Shown piece by piece: positions 1-7,918 of a stretch of 64,000 nucleotides of DNA (position 1 is its first letter; every line of letters starts with the position of its first letter). Source of the DNA: Streptomyces luteolifulvus. GTDB lineage: Bacteria; Actinomycetota; Actinomycetes; Streptomycetales; Streptomycetaceae. The stretch spans positions 1 through 64,000 of the forward strand of contig NZ_VZRB01000021.1 of the NCBI RefSeq assembly GCF_008806595.1, in the 5' to 3' direction. The translations under genes and the position numbers were made by a program. The notes beneath the pieces are model-generated. The model saw nothing but the letters and a program-made list of their open reading frames with translations, was not told the DNA's origin and ran no database searches.

Positions 1-57
1 GCCGGTGCACATCGATCCCTACGTAAGCCGACATCGCGGGCCTCCAGACCCCGACTC

Positions 58-104
58 GGCTCCCCCAGAACGATTGTTCCCTGAACGAGCCGGGAGGGGG
101 AGCC
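58..104. terminator. Candidate hairpin downstream of the VIT transporter gene
   Basis: A perfect 9-base inverted repeat GGCTCCCCC (58-66) / GGGGGAGCC (96-104) encloses a 29-base loop. It lies about 100 bases beyond the stop of the leftward transporter gene that ends at 202, so it could terminate that transcript or one entering from the left. The loop is long and there is no T tract, so support is modest. Nothing else is recognisable in bases 1-201. Confidence 0.3.
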
Positions 105-201
105 CCCGCCCTCATAGGGTCAGGTCAGCCACGACCAGACGTAGTTACCGACAAGTATTTCCGTCGGTATGCGCTTGCCTGTCGGCGATCTCCGCCAAGT
201 C

Positions 202-912
202 CTAGACGCCCGCCGCCCCGAGCAGCGTCCCGGCCGCGTAGGTGATCCCCATGGCCAGCGCGCCGCCCGCGACATTGCGCAGCACCGCCCGGCTCGGCTC
301 CGCCGCTCCCAGCCGTGCGCTGCTCCAGCCGGTGAGGACGAGGGCGGCGAGGACGGAGACCACGGTGACGCCCAGCCGCCAGGCCTCCGGCGGCAGCACG
401 ACGGCGAGCAGCGGCAGCAGCGCCCCTACCGTGAACGCCACGAAGCTCGCCCACGCCGCGTGCCACGGGTTGGTGAGCTGGTCGGGATCGATGCCGAGCT
501 CCACGCGCGCGTGCGCCCTGAGCGCATCGCGTTCGGTCAGCTGGACCGCGGCCTCGCGGGCCACGTTCCGGGACAGCCCCCGTTGCTCCAGCAACTCGGT
601 CAGCTCCTCCAGTTCGGCCTCCGGCCGCTCGCGCAGCTCCCGCTTCTCCTGGGCCAGCGCGGCCTTCTCCGAGTCGCGCTGGGTGGAGACCGACACATAC
701 TCCCCCGCGGCCATCGACATGGACCCAGCGAGCAGTCCGGCCAGACCGGCCGTCAGCAGGGCGGCGCGTTCATGCGTTGCGCCGGCCACGCCGACGACCA
801 GTCCTGCGGTGGACACGATGCCGTCGTTCGCCCCGAGGACCGCCGCCCGCAGCCAGTTCAGGCGCGCTCCCAGCCCGCCGCCGTGGGCCTCGCTGTGCAC
901 TGATTCCGTCAC
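202..912 (-). CDS. VIT1/CCC1 family iron/manganese transporter
   Basis: This 236-residue protein matches the VIT/CCC1 family of membrane transporters, which move Fe2+ or Mn2+ out of the cytoplasm. The N-terminus has the family's conserved LNWLRAAVLGANDGIVS stretch in the first helix. A second helix around residues 50-70 ends in SMAAGEYVSVSTQRD. A Glu-rich soluble helical section follows (about 75-145), which in the family binds metal at the membrane face. Three more helices fill residues 150-235. Length is normal for bacterial members. The gene stands alone, transcribed leftward, with no visible partner. Which metal it carries cannot be told from sequence. Confidence 0.88.
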   Translation of the reverse strand: MTESVHSEAHGGGLGARLNWLRAAVLGANDGIVSTAGLVVGVAGATHERAALLTAGLAGLLAGSMSMAAGEYVSVSTQRDSEKAALAQEKRELRERPEAELEELTELLEQRGLSRNVAREAAVQLTERDALRAHARVELGIDPDQLTNPWHAAWASFVAFTVGALLPLLAVVLPPEAWRLGVTVVSVLAALVLTGWSSARLGAAEPSRAVLRNVAGGALAMGITYAAGTLLGAAGV

Positions 913-979
913 ACCCGGAGGATCGCACCCCGGGCGTCAGCGGCTCCGTACCGACGCCCCGAACCCTCTTCCCCGGGCG

Positions 980-2209
980 TCACCAGACCCGCAGGGACGC
1001 TCCCTTCGCGAACACCGGGCTCGTCGCGTCCGCCGGCGGTTGGGCGAGGGGTTCGGCCAGTTCGGTCACCGCAGGGCCCACCTTCGCGGCGATCGCGTCC
1101 AGGGCGTCCAGGTCGAAGCCGTACACCCGTGCCGCGTTGCCGCCGACCATCGCCGCGACCTCGTCGCGGGGCACGCCCGCATACGCGTACCGCAGGCCCT
1201 CGCGGGAGTAGGGGTGGGTCCCCTCGTCGTGCGGGTAGTCGCTGCCCCACATGATCTTCTCGACACCGATGCGCTCGCGCAGCGGCACCTCGTGGGGGCG
1301 CATGAAGCTGGCCCCGACGAAGCAGTTGTCCCGCCACACCCGGGAGGGGCGTTCGCCCATGCGTGCCGCGAGTCCCGCACCGAACTTCGACTCGGCCGTG
1401 GACGCCTTCGTCGCGGCCGGGACCAGTCGGCCGTGGTAGTAGTCCAGCATGTCGAGCACCCCGGGGATCCAGCCCGATCCCTGCTCGGTGAGGACGAGCC
1501 TGAGGCCCGGGTGACGGCGGAAGGCGCCGCCGAAGACCAGGTGCCACAGCGCGCGGTGGGAGAACCAGGTCGTCTCGACCATGAACACCGCACGGGCCGC
1601 CGGTTCGTCGCCCAGCGGCGGGGACGCCGAGCCACCGTGGTGGTTGACGACGACGCCGAGTTCCTCGCAGACCGCCCAGATCGGGTCGTACGCCGACGAG
1701 TAGAGCTCGGGCAGACCCGAGCCCGGGGGCGTGCCGGGCAGGAGGACGCCGCCCGTGAGGCCCGCCCGGGAAGCCCGGCGGATCTCCCGCACCGCCTCGT
1801 CCACATCGTTCAGGAGGATCTGGAAGACGCCCGCGCGCCGGCCCGGTGCCGCCTCGCAGAAGTCCGCCAGCCAGCGGTTGTGGGCGCGCAGCCCGGCCCA
1901 CCGCCGCTCGAAGTCCGCGGTCGAGGGCGCCGGTGCCATCAGGGAGCCGGACGGGAAGAACGGCGGGATCGTGTTGGGGAAGACCACCTCCGCGACGATG
2001 CCGTCCGCCTCCAGCTCGGCCAGGCGCCGTTCGGAGTTCCAGTTCCGGTCGGCCGTGTCGGCGACCAGGTCCTCGTAAGGATTGACGTAGGTGGCGGCCC
2101 ACGCGTCGAACTCGTCGTGGTGGCGCTTGTCCAGATACGGCCGGTAGTCCAGGAGGTCGGCGCCCGCGTGGCAGTCCGCCGAGATGACGGTGTACCGCTC
2201 GTCGTTCAT
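980..2209 (-). CDS. Amidohydrolase family protein (PF04909 type), paralogue A
   Basis: This 409-residue TIM-barrel metal hydrolase or decarboxylase belongs to the amidohydrolase-2 (ACMSD-like) group. Family motifs visible are ISADCHAG at residues 9-16 (a D-x-H in place of the classical H-x-H), a VVNHHGG strand-5 histidine region, LTEQGSGW, and WGSDYPHDEG carrying the final metal-ligand Asp. It is the last gene of a leftward operon. Its ATG overlaps the stop of the upstream paralogue by four bases, so the two are probably made together and may form a mixed complex. The substrate is unknown. The neighbouring dehydrogenase and decarboxylase-like gene suggest breakdown or remodelling of a cyclic or keto acid. 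Confidence 0.85.
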   Translation of the reverse strand: MNDERYTVISADCHAGADLLDYRPYLDKRHHDEFDAWAATYVNPYEDLVADTADRNWNSERRLAELEADGIVAEVVFPNTIPPFFPSGSLMAPAPSTADFERRWAGLRAHNRWLADFCEAAPGRRAGVFQILLNDVDEAVREIRRASRAGLTGGVLLPGTPPGSGLPELYSSAYDPIWAVCEELGVVVNHHGGSASPPLGDEPAARAVFMVETTWFSHRALWHLVFGGAFRRHPGLRLVLTEQGSGWIPGVLDMLDYYHGRLVPAATKASTAESKFGAGLAARMGERPSRVWRDNCFVGASFMRPHEVPLRERIGVEKIMWGSDYPHDEGTHPYSREGLRYAYAGVPRDEVAAMVGGNAARVYGFDLDALDAIAAKVGPAVTELAEPLAQPPADATSPVFAKGASLRVW

Positions 2210-3492
2210 GGAGTCGCCCCGAGCACAGGGAAGTCACGGCCGGTCAGCCAGTGCCGGCCGGCCTCGCGCGAGCGGGCCCAGGACTCCGTCACGGCCGCCT
2301 GGTCCTCGCTCTGGCCGAGGTCGGCCGGGGTGGGTCCGATGCGCCTGGCCAGCGGGGCCAGCTTCTGCGTGTCGAAGCCGAACACCTCCGCGGCCGCAAG
2401 ACCCAGCATGCGGCGCGTCTCCGCCACCGGGATGTCGTGGAAGGTGCGCCGCAGCCACGCACGAGTGTCGGGCCAGGTGCCCTCGGGATGCGGGAAGTCG
2501 CTGCCCCAGAGGATGTTGTCGACACCGATCTCGTAGCGCTGGGCCAGTTCACGGCGCTTGGTGTTGGTCGCGCAGACGAACATCTGACGGTCCAGGTACT
2601 CGTGCGGCGGGCGGCGCAGCTCCTCGAACGGGGACAGCTTCTTGCCGCCGTGCGCACCGAGATAGAGCCGGTCCATGAACCAGAGCAGGTTCGGCAGCCA
2701 CCAGCAGCCCGACTCGGCGACACCGAACTTCAGGCCCGGGTGGCGTTCGAAGACGCCGGACCAGAGCAGGAACCACAGCGGCCGGGCGGGCCACCAGGTC
2801 ACCTCGCTCACATAGATCCCCAGGTGGTCGCCGTACTCCTGGCGCGGTGCCGCCCCCGAGTGGGTGACCACCGGCAGCCCGCACTCGGCGGCCGCCGCCC
2901 ACACCGGGTCGTAGCGGCGGTCGTGGTAGGGCTCCTTGTCGGCCCACATGGCGGGGATCATCAGGGCACCGAGACCTGACTCCTTGGCGCGGTACACCTC
3001 CCGGACGACCCGCTGCGTGTCCCCCGTGACCGGCAACAGGGCCACCCCGCAGTGCCGTTCGGGGTGCTCGGAGACGAAGTCGGCCAGCCAGCGGTTGTGC
3101 GCCTGCGCGCCCGCCATGCCCAGCTCCGGGTCCTGGTCCCCGGAGAGGCCGAGGCCCACACCGAAGGGCGCGGCGGTCCGGCTGTCGACGGCGTCGGCGT
3201 CCGGGAAGACCACCTCGGCCGCGACTCCGTCGCCGTCCAGCTCCTTGAGGCGCTGCGCGGTGTCCCAGCCCCCGCGCAGCCCCTCCTCGTTGTCCTGGAA
3301 CCACTTGCTCGCGAACTCCTCGTTGCGGACACCGAGCCGGGTCATCTCCTCGCGGCGCCGCTCCCGTCCGGCGAGGAACTCGTCGAAGTCCCGGTGGAAG
3401 CGGGAGTCCAGATAGGGCCGGTACTCCTCGGTGGGCAGTCCGGCGTGGCAGTCGGAGGAGATGATCAGATAGGGGTCGTCCTGGTCGGTCAC
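2206..3492 (-). CDS. Amidohydrolase family protein (PF04909 type), paralogue B
   Basis: This 428-residue protein is a clear paralogue of the gene just downstream. Both open with a (V/I)IS(S/A)DCHAG strand, share a YRPYLD segment shortly after, and carry WGSD(F/Y)PH near the C-terminus, where the Asp is a metal ligand. Here the strand-5 His lies in VVTHSGAA and the Glu in VAESGCWWLP. Translation starts at a GTG (3490-3492), 10 bases after the SDR stop. The tandem pair probably arose by duplication with later divergence. The reaction is not identifiable from sequence; the ACMSD relatives decarboxylate, while other members hydrolyse C-N or C-C bonds. Confidence 0.85.
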   Translation of the reverse strand: MTDQDDPYLIISSDCHAGLPTEEYRPYLDSRFHRDFDEFLAGRERRREEMTRLGVRNEEFASKWFQDNEEGLRGGWDTAQRLKELDGDGVAAEVVFPDADAVDSRTAAPFGVGLGLSGDQDPELGMAGAQAHNRWLADFVSEHPERHCGVALLPVTGDTQRVVREVYRAKESGLGALMIPAMWADKEPYHDRRYDPVWAAAAECGLPVVTHSGAAPRQEYGDHLGIYVSEVTWWPARPLWFLLWSGVFERHPGLKFGVAESGCWWLPNLLWFMDRLYLGAHGGKKLSPFEELRRPPHEYLDRQMFVCATNTKRRELAQRYEIGVDNILWGSDFPHPEGTWPDTRAWLRRTFHDIPVAETRRMLGLAAAEVFGFDTQKLAPLARRIGPTPADLGQSEDQAAVTESWARSREAGRHWLTGRDFPVLGATP

Positions 3493-3502
3493 TGCTGCCC
3501 CC

Positions 3503-4387
3503 TCAGTCGAGGATGAAGCTTTCGAGATACGACGGGTTCGCGCGGTCGAGCATCGAGGCGGCCCGCGCCCGGATCTGCTCGTCGCTGTGCTCGCTCTGAG
3601 GGAGCAGCCAGAAACGGCCCTCGCGGATGCCGTCCACGACGAGGTCCGCGACCTCCTCGACGGGCGTGAAGCGGACCTCCCGGCCCGCCTGCCTCATCGC
3701 GGCCTCCCACTGGCCGAGGCTGCGGTACGGCGTCCTGCGCGGCCGCTGCTTGGCGTACCGGGCGGGCCTGTTGCGGTGCGACTCCCACAGTCCGGTGCGC
3801 AGCATGTGCGGGCCGGGGAAGAGGACCGACGCGCCCACGCGCGCGTGCTCCGCCTTCAGGTGCGCGTAGAGGGACTCGGTCATCGTCACCACGGCCGCCT
3901 TGGTGACGGCGTACACGGAGGCGGTGGGCAGCGGGGCGATCCCGCCGTCCCCGGAGGACGTGTTGACGACATGGCCGGGTTCGCCGGAGGCCAGCATGCG
4001 CGGCACGAACGCCTGGACGCCGTGGAAGACGCCCCACACATTGACGGCGAAGGCCCATGCCCAGTCGTTCGGGTCGTGCTCCCACATCCGGCCCTCGGCG
4101 CCCGAGCCGACCCCGGCGTTGTTGCACAGGACGTGGACGGCGCCGTAGGCCGCATAGGCGGACTCGGCCAGTTCCAGGACCTGTTCGCGCGCCCCGACGT
4201 CCACCACGCGCGCGTGGACGTCGGCGCCGTCGGAGCGCAGGGCCGAGGCGGCCTTCTCCAGGGCGCCCTCCTCGACGTCGGCGAGGACCACCTTCAGACC
4301 CTCGGCCGCGAACCGACGGGCCATCGCCAGCCCGATGCCGCCCGCCGCGCCGGTGACGACGGCGACCTGTCCGGCCTCCAACTCCAT
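3503..4387 (-). CDS. Short-chain dehydrogenase/reductase (SDR)
   Basis: A classical SDR of about 294 residues that uses NAD(P) to oxidise or reduce an alcohol/ketone. The Rossmann glycine motif TGAAGGIG lies near residue 15, the NNAG motif near 90, and the catalytic YAVTK follows a Ser-rich strand (NTSSGDGG). The C-terminal region is somewhat longer than a minimal 250-residue SDR. Start choice is between GTG at 4390 and ATG at 4387. I use the ATG, whose first base overlaps the upstream TGA. The gene is second in the four-gene leftward operon with the decarboxylase-like gene and both amidohydrolases. Confidence 0.85.
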   Translation of the reverse strand: MELEAGQVAVVTGAAGGIGLAMARRFAAEGLKVVLADVEEGALEKAASALRSDGADVHARVVDVGAREQVLELAESAYAAYGAVHVLCNNAGVGSGAEGRMWEHDPNDWAWAFAVNVWGVFHGVQAFVPRMLASGEPGHVVNTSSGDGGIAPLPTASVYAVTKAAVVTMTESLYAHLKAEHARVGASVLFPGPHMLRTGLWESHRNRPARYAKQRPRRTPYRSLGQWEAAMRQAGREVRFTPVEEVADLVVDGIREGRFWLLPQSEHSDEQIRARAASMLDRANPSYLESFILD

Positions 4388-5184
4388 CACGCGCCCCTCT
4401 CGGGCGGGGCGTCGAGGAACTGCCGGGGGTCGTCGTAGCGCTGGTGGATGTACGGCAACAGGGCCTGCGCGTCGACCTGTTCGACGACTCTGCCCCGCTG
4501 GTCGCTGGTCTTCTCGCCGATGGTGATCCCGATCAGGCGGTGCACGGGGAGGTCGGCGACGGGGTCGTACACCGACTCGCGCAGGACGACGTCGCCGGTG
4601 ACCCGCTCCAGGCTGCGCACCCGCTCGTTGCGCACACAGTGCACGAGCACCGGGTCGCCGTCGAAGCCCGAACCGTCCACCGCGGGAAGGAACTTGAAGT
4701 AGAAGTCGGTCTTCCGGGCGGGCTCCGGCAGCGGCAGCTCGCCGTCCACCGCGCCCCGCACCTCGACGAAGGCGATGCCGTGCCGGGCGAGGGTGGCGCG
4801 GACGACGAGGCCGTCCCGTTCGACCGTCACCTCTCCGAGCTTCTTGGGCTCCCCGAAGACCTCACGGCCGCCGGTCAGGGCCCGCTCCTGGGTCATCGGC
4901 ATGACGAGCGGGTACCAGCCGTCGACGCCGTCGTGGGCGGCGGCGACCGCGAACGAGCCCGCGCCCAAAGGGTGTCCGGGCAGCTCGACCCTGCTGATGT
5001 TCACCCGGACCAGGGGGCGGCCCGTGGGTTTGAGCGGCGGCGGGAGGACCGCGGCGACCGCGTCCGGGTCGGTCTCCCAGAGGGCCACCACTCCGGTGGA
5101 CCAGATGTCGGGGAGCCTGGAACTCGCTGTGCGTGCGGCGGCGATCTCCGCCTCGGTCCGTGCGCCGTAGCGTACGCGTGCCAT
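4387..5184 (-). CDS. Acetoacetate decarboxylase-like protein
   Basis: This 265-residue protein belongs to the acetoacetate decarboxylase superfamily. Residues 111-116 read GEPKKL, placing a Lys-Lys pair at 114/115. That is almost the position of the Schiff-base lysine pair (115/116) in the clostridial enzyme, so lysine-based chemistry is likely kept. The superfamily also includes aldolase-dehydratases, so decarboxylation is not certain. I start at the ATG at 5184 (MARVRYG), preceded by a purine-rich AAGGGCGG. An upstream in-frame extension encodes Cys-rich sequence unlike the family. It is the first gene of the operon, and the promoter should lie in 5185-5357. Confidence 0.8.
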   Translation of the reverse strand: MARVRYGARTEAEIAAARTASSRLPDIWSTGVVALWETDPDAVAAVLPPPLKPTGRPLVRVNISRVELPGHPLGAGSFAVAAAHDGVDGWYPLVMPMTQERALTGGREVFGEPKKLGEVTVERDGLVVRATLARHGIAFVEVRGAVDGELPLPEPARKTDFYFKFLPAVDGSGFDGDPVLVHCVRNERVRSLERVTGDVVLRESVYDPVADLPVHRLIGITIGEKTSDQRGRVVEQVDAQALLPYIHQRYDDPRQFLDAPPERGA

Positions 5185-5357
5185 GTGCCGTACCGCCCTT
5201 CGTGAGGCCGTCACCTGCCAGGCGGGCAGCACGCTTGCACCGGGCGGGCAAAAGGTCCATAGCCGCGCGCACGGACATTCGGGGCACTCGAACAGGCGGG
5301 TGGCGCAGGGCACCTGAGGGAACGGACTGTCAGTCGCGGCCCGTATCCTCAGGGACC

Positions 5358-6353
5358 ATGCTCGAAGACCTCACAACGGCGGCGTCCTCCGCCACAGCGT
5401 GGCCGGCCGCGTATCCCGAGGGATACGCGGTCGTTGACGTGGAGACCACCGGCCTGGCCCGGGACGACCGGATCATCTCCGCGGCCGTCTACCGGCTGGA
5501 TGCGCGCGGTGAGGTCGAGGACCACTGGTACACGCTGGTCAATCCGGAGCGGGATCCGGGCCCGGTGTGGATCCACGGTCTGACGAGCGAGGCACTCGAA
5601 GGCGCGCCCCTCTTCCCGGACATCGCCGAGGAGTTCTCGGATCGGCTCGCGGACCGGGTGCTCGTCGCGCACAACGCCGTCTTCGACTGGCAGATGATTG
5701 CACGTGAGTTCGCGCGCGCCCGGCGGGAGGCGCCGGTGCGTCAGCGGCTGTGCACCATCGCGCTCTCCAAGGAGCTGGGCCTGCCGCTGCCCAACCACAA
5801 GCTGGAGTCACTGGCGGCGCACTTCGGGGTCGTACAGCAGCGGGCGCACCATGCGCTCGACGACGCGCGCGTGCTGGCGGAGGCGTTCCGGCCGAGCCTG
5901 CGGGCCGCGGCGGCCGGCGGGGTGCGGCTGCCGCTGCACGAGTGCCGGCCGCTGACGGAGTGGACGGACCGGGCGGCCAGACCCCGCATCGGCCATCAGC
6001 CGGGCGGCTACGGCGGCTATCGGCCGGGCAGTTGGCGCCCCTCCCGTAAACGCCCCGCGTGCCCCTATCCCAATCCGGGGCGCTACGAAGACGGCAAACC
6101 GCTCAAGCAGGGCATGCGGGTCGCCTTCTCCGGGGACACCTCGGTCGAACGGGAGCTGCTGGAGGACCGCGCGACCGAGGCCGGGCTGCATGTGGCGACG
6201 AGCCTGTCCCGGCTGACCAGTCTGCTCGTCACCAACGACCCCGACTCGGGCACGTCGAAGGTGGTCAAGGCGCGGCAGTTCGGGACGCCGGTGGTGGACG
6301 AGGCGGCGTTCGGACAGTTGCTCAGGGATGTGGAGCCGGCGTCGGAAGGGTGA
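5358..6353 (+). CDS. DEDDh 3'-5' exonuclease with C-terminal BRCT domain
   Basis: A 331-residue DnaQ-like exonuclease. The catalytic acids are visible: D27 and E29 in VVDVETTGL, an Asp in LVAHNAVFDWQM, and the His-Asp pair in HHALDDARVLAEAF. After a linker of about 50 residues, residues 235-325 form a BRCT-like domain (MRVAFSGD ... LLVTNDP ... GTPVVDEAAFGQLL). This pairing resembles the proofreading-type nuclease common in actinobacteria that can act with DNA polymerase or in repair. The start is the ATG at 5358; the open frame runs further upstream, but that stretch reads as non-coding. Transcription diverges from the decarboxylase operon. Confidence 0.85.
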   Translation: MLEDLTTAASSATAWPAAYPEGYAVVDVETTGLARDDRIISAAVYRLDARGEVEDHWYTLVNPERDPGPVWIHGLTSEALEGAPLFPDIAEEFSDRLADRVLVAHNAVFDWQMIAREFARARREAPVRQRLCTIALSKELGLPLPNHKLESLAAHFGVVQQRAHHALDDARVLAEAFRPSLRAAAAGGVRLPLHECRPLTEWTDRAARPRIGHQPGGYGGYRPGSWRPSRKRPACPYPNPGRYEDGKPLKQGMRVAFSGDTSVERELLEDRATEAGLHVATSLSRLTSLLVTNDPDSGTSKVVKARQFGTPVVDEAAFGQLLRDVEPASEG

Positions 6354-6445
6354 CCTCGGCGCGTGACCGTACGGACGGGTGATTGCCGTGCGACTCGCCC
6401 GGCGGCGTCTCGCCCGCGCGGCGCGGACGGCTCACCCTGTGGCCC

Positions 6446-6679
6446 ATGGCGACCTGCGAAGTATGTGGCAACAACTACGGAATGACCTTCGAGGTGCACG
6501 CACAGGGCGCGGTGCACGTCTTCGACTGCTTCTCCTGTGCGATCCACCGCATGGCACCGATCTGCGAACACTGTCGTGTACAGATCATCGGCCAGGGCGT
6601 CGAGGTCGAGGGCCACTGGTACTGCGGCGCGCACTGCGCCCGCTCGGAAGGCAGGGTGGGGATCGTCGACAAGGTCTGA
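6446..6679 (+). CDS. Small Cys-rich zinc-binding protein (metallothionein-like)
   Basis: This 77-residue protein has a regular set of zinc ligands: C4-x2-C7, C28-x2-C31 with H34, C40-x2-C43, and C60-x3-C64 with H57 and H63. The pattern suggests two treble-clef or LIM-like zinc sites. I recall similar small actinobacterial proteins being labelled prokaryotic metallothionein or hypothetical. There is no signal peptide or membrane helix. It could store zinc or act as a small nucleic-acid or protein adaptor; sequence does not decide. It lies just upstream of the SURF1 gene, separated by a strong hairpin at 6718-6754. Confidence 0.75.
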   Translation: MATCEVCGNNYGMTFEVHAQGAVHVFDCFSCAIHRMAPICEHCRVQIIGQGVEVEGHWYCGAHCARSEGRVGIVDKV

Positions 6680-6717
6680 GCCCGCCCCAGCCGACCTTCC
6701 GGTACCACCCGCCCGAC

Positions 6718-6754
6718 TGCACCCCACGACCGAGTTGTACGGTCGTGGGGTGTA
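6718..6754 (+). terminator. Perfect hairpin covering the SURF1 start codon
   Basis: CACCCCACGACCG (6720-6732) and CGGTCGTGGGGTG (6740-6752) are perfect complements around a 7-base loop. One G-U and one U-A pair extend the stem to 15. The last three bases of the right arm are the GTG start of SURF1 (6750-6752). It may terminate the upstream small gene, hide the SURF1 start in a longer transcript, or both. No T tract follows. Confidence 0.6.
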
Positions 6755-7538
6755 CCGCTTTCTGTTGTCCCGGCAGTGGGTGATCCTCACGCTGGTCGCC
6801 CTCGTTCTGATCCCCACGATGATCAGGCTGGGCTTCTGGCAGATGCATCGCTACCACGAGCGCACCGCCCGCAACCAGCTGGTCTCCGAGGCGCTGGCGG
6901 CCGAGCCGGTACCCGTGGAGAAGCTGACCTCCCCCGGCCACACCGTCACCCGCGGCGAGCGGTACCACGGCGTGACCGCGACGGGCAGCTTCGACACCGA
7001 GCGGGAGGTCGTCGTCCGGCGGCGCGTCAACGCCGACGAAGCGGTCGGATTCCACGTCCTCACCCCGTTCGTCCTGACGGACGGCAGGGTGCTGCTGGTC
7101 AACCGCGGCTGGATCCCCGGGACCGCGTCCCAGTCCGCCTTCCCCGAGATCCCCGCGCCGCCCGGCGGCCGGATCACCGTCACCGGGCGGCTGATGCCCG
7201 ACGAGACGACCGCGGCGAGCGGCATCAAGGACCTCTCGGGACTGCCGGACCGGCAGATCATGCTGATCAACAGCGAGAAGGAGGGGCGGCGCCTCGGCGC
7301 GGACGTGCTCGGCGGCTACATCACGCTGATGGCACCCGAACCGAAGGGCGACACCCCTGAGCCGATCGGCCGGCCGGGCAGCGAGAACGCCGCCCTGAAC
7401 TACGCCTACGCCCTCCAGTGGTGGCTGTTCGCCGCGGGCGTCCCGGTCGGTTGGGTGATCCTGGCCCGCCGCGAGGCCCGCGACCGGGCGGAGAAGGCAC
7501 AGCGACCGACCGAGGACCCGACACCCGCGTCGGTGTGA
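6750..7538 (+). CDS. SURF1 family cytochrome oxidase assembly protein
   Basis: This 262-residue membrane protein belongs to the SURF1/Shy1 family, which helps haem insertion and assembly of cytochrome c oxidase. It has the expected layout: an N-terminal helix (about residues 8-28) ending in the conserved GFWQMHR motif, a periplasmic domain with VLLVNRGWIPG, and a C-terminal helix beginning near NYAYALQWWLFA. The start is the GTG at 6750; the open frame upstream encodes sequence unlike the family. That GTG is part of a 13-base-pair perfect hairpin, so a leaderless transcript or hairpin-controlled initiation is possible. Confidence 0.88.
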   Translation: MYRFLLSRQWVILTLVALVLIPTMIRLGFWQMHRYHERTARNQLVSEALAAEPVPVEKLTSPGHTVTRGERYHGVTATGSFDTEREVVVRRRVNADEAVGFHVLTPFVLTDGRVLLVNRGWIPGTASQSAFPEIPAPPGGRITVTGRLMPDETTAASGIKDLSGLPDRQIMLINSEKEGRRLGADVLGGYITLMAPEPKGDTPEPIGRPGSENAALNYAYALQWWLFAAGVPVGWVILARREARDRAEKAQRPTEDPTPASV

Positions 7539-7658
7539 CGCTGCCCCTCACGCGGGCTGCCGGTCGTGGCCGTCGCGATCGGGGCGGAGCAGCGTGGCCG
7601 GCGGCCGGGCCCGGCCGCTCGGTCTCGGTGGATACGTGGGCCGACTGCGCACGGGATG

Positions 7659-7706
7659 CGCGAGGCGGGCGTGTCCTCCCTAGCGGGAAGGCACGCCCGC
7701 CTCGCG
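7659..7706. terminator. Bidirectional terminator between SURF1 and ybdD
   Basis: A 17-pair stem (7659-7675 with 7690-7706, one G-U pair) closes a 14-base loop between two genes that point at each other. The arms are centred on GAGGCGGGCGTG / CACGCCCGCCTC. It is well placed to end both transcripts. Confidence 0.8.
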
Positions 7707-7726
7707 ATCAAGACGTCGCACGAGGG

Positions 7727-7918
7727 TCAGCAGCAGCGGCCGGGGGCCTCGCATTCTCGTTGCAGGGTGCGTATCCGGTGGAACTCCCGGCGGGTCGGCA
7801 CCGGGGCCTTGGGGTGGTGGCGGCGATGCCGCTCGCAGTAGCGGTCGTACTCCGTCTCGCCGACCAGTTCCCGCGCGTACCAGAGCATGGTGTCCAGGAC
7901 CTTCCGTACGGCGCTCAT
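7727..7918 (-). CDS. ybdD: YbdD/YjiX family protein, CstA partner
   Basis: This 63-residue protein belongs to the YbdD/YjiX (DUF466) family: an N-terminal helix, then YDRYCERHRRHHPKAPVPTRREF, a stretch rich in Arg and His, ending in a Cys-Cys pair. In enterobacteria these proteins are encoded directly after cstA/btsT-type peptide or pyruvate transporters and are needed with them. The same layout is seen here, with its ATG overlapping the cstA stop by four bases. The length is normal for the family. It is the last gene of the leftward unit, ending just before a strong bidirectional terminator. Confidence 0.85.
   Translation of the reverse strand: MSAVRKVLDTMLWYARELVGETEYDRYCERHRRHHPKAPVPTRREFHRIRTLQRECEAPGRCC

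Noticed and set aside
242..2536. Long plus-strand frame across the VIT and amidohydrolase genes
   Set aside because: It is antisense to three supported genes and lacks any recognisable domain.
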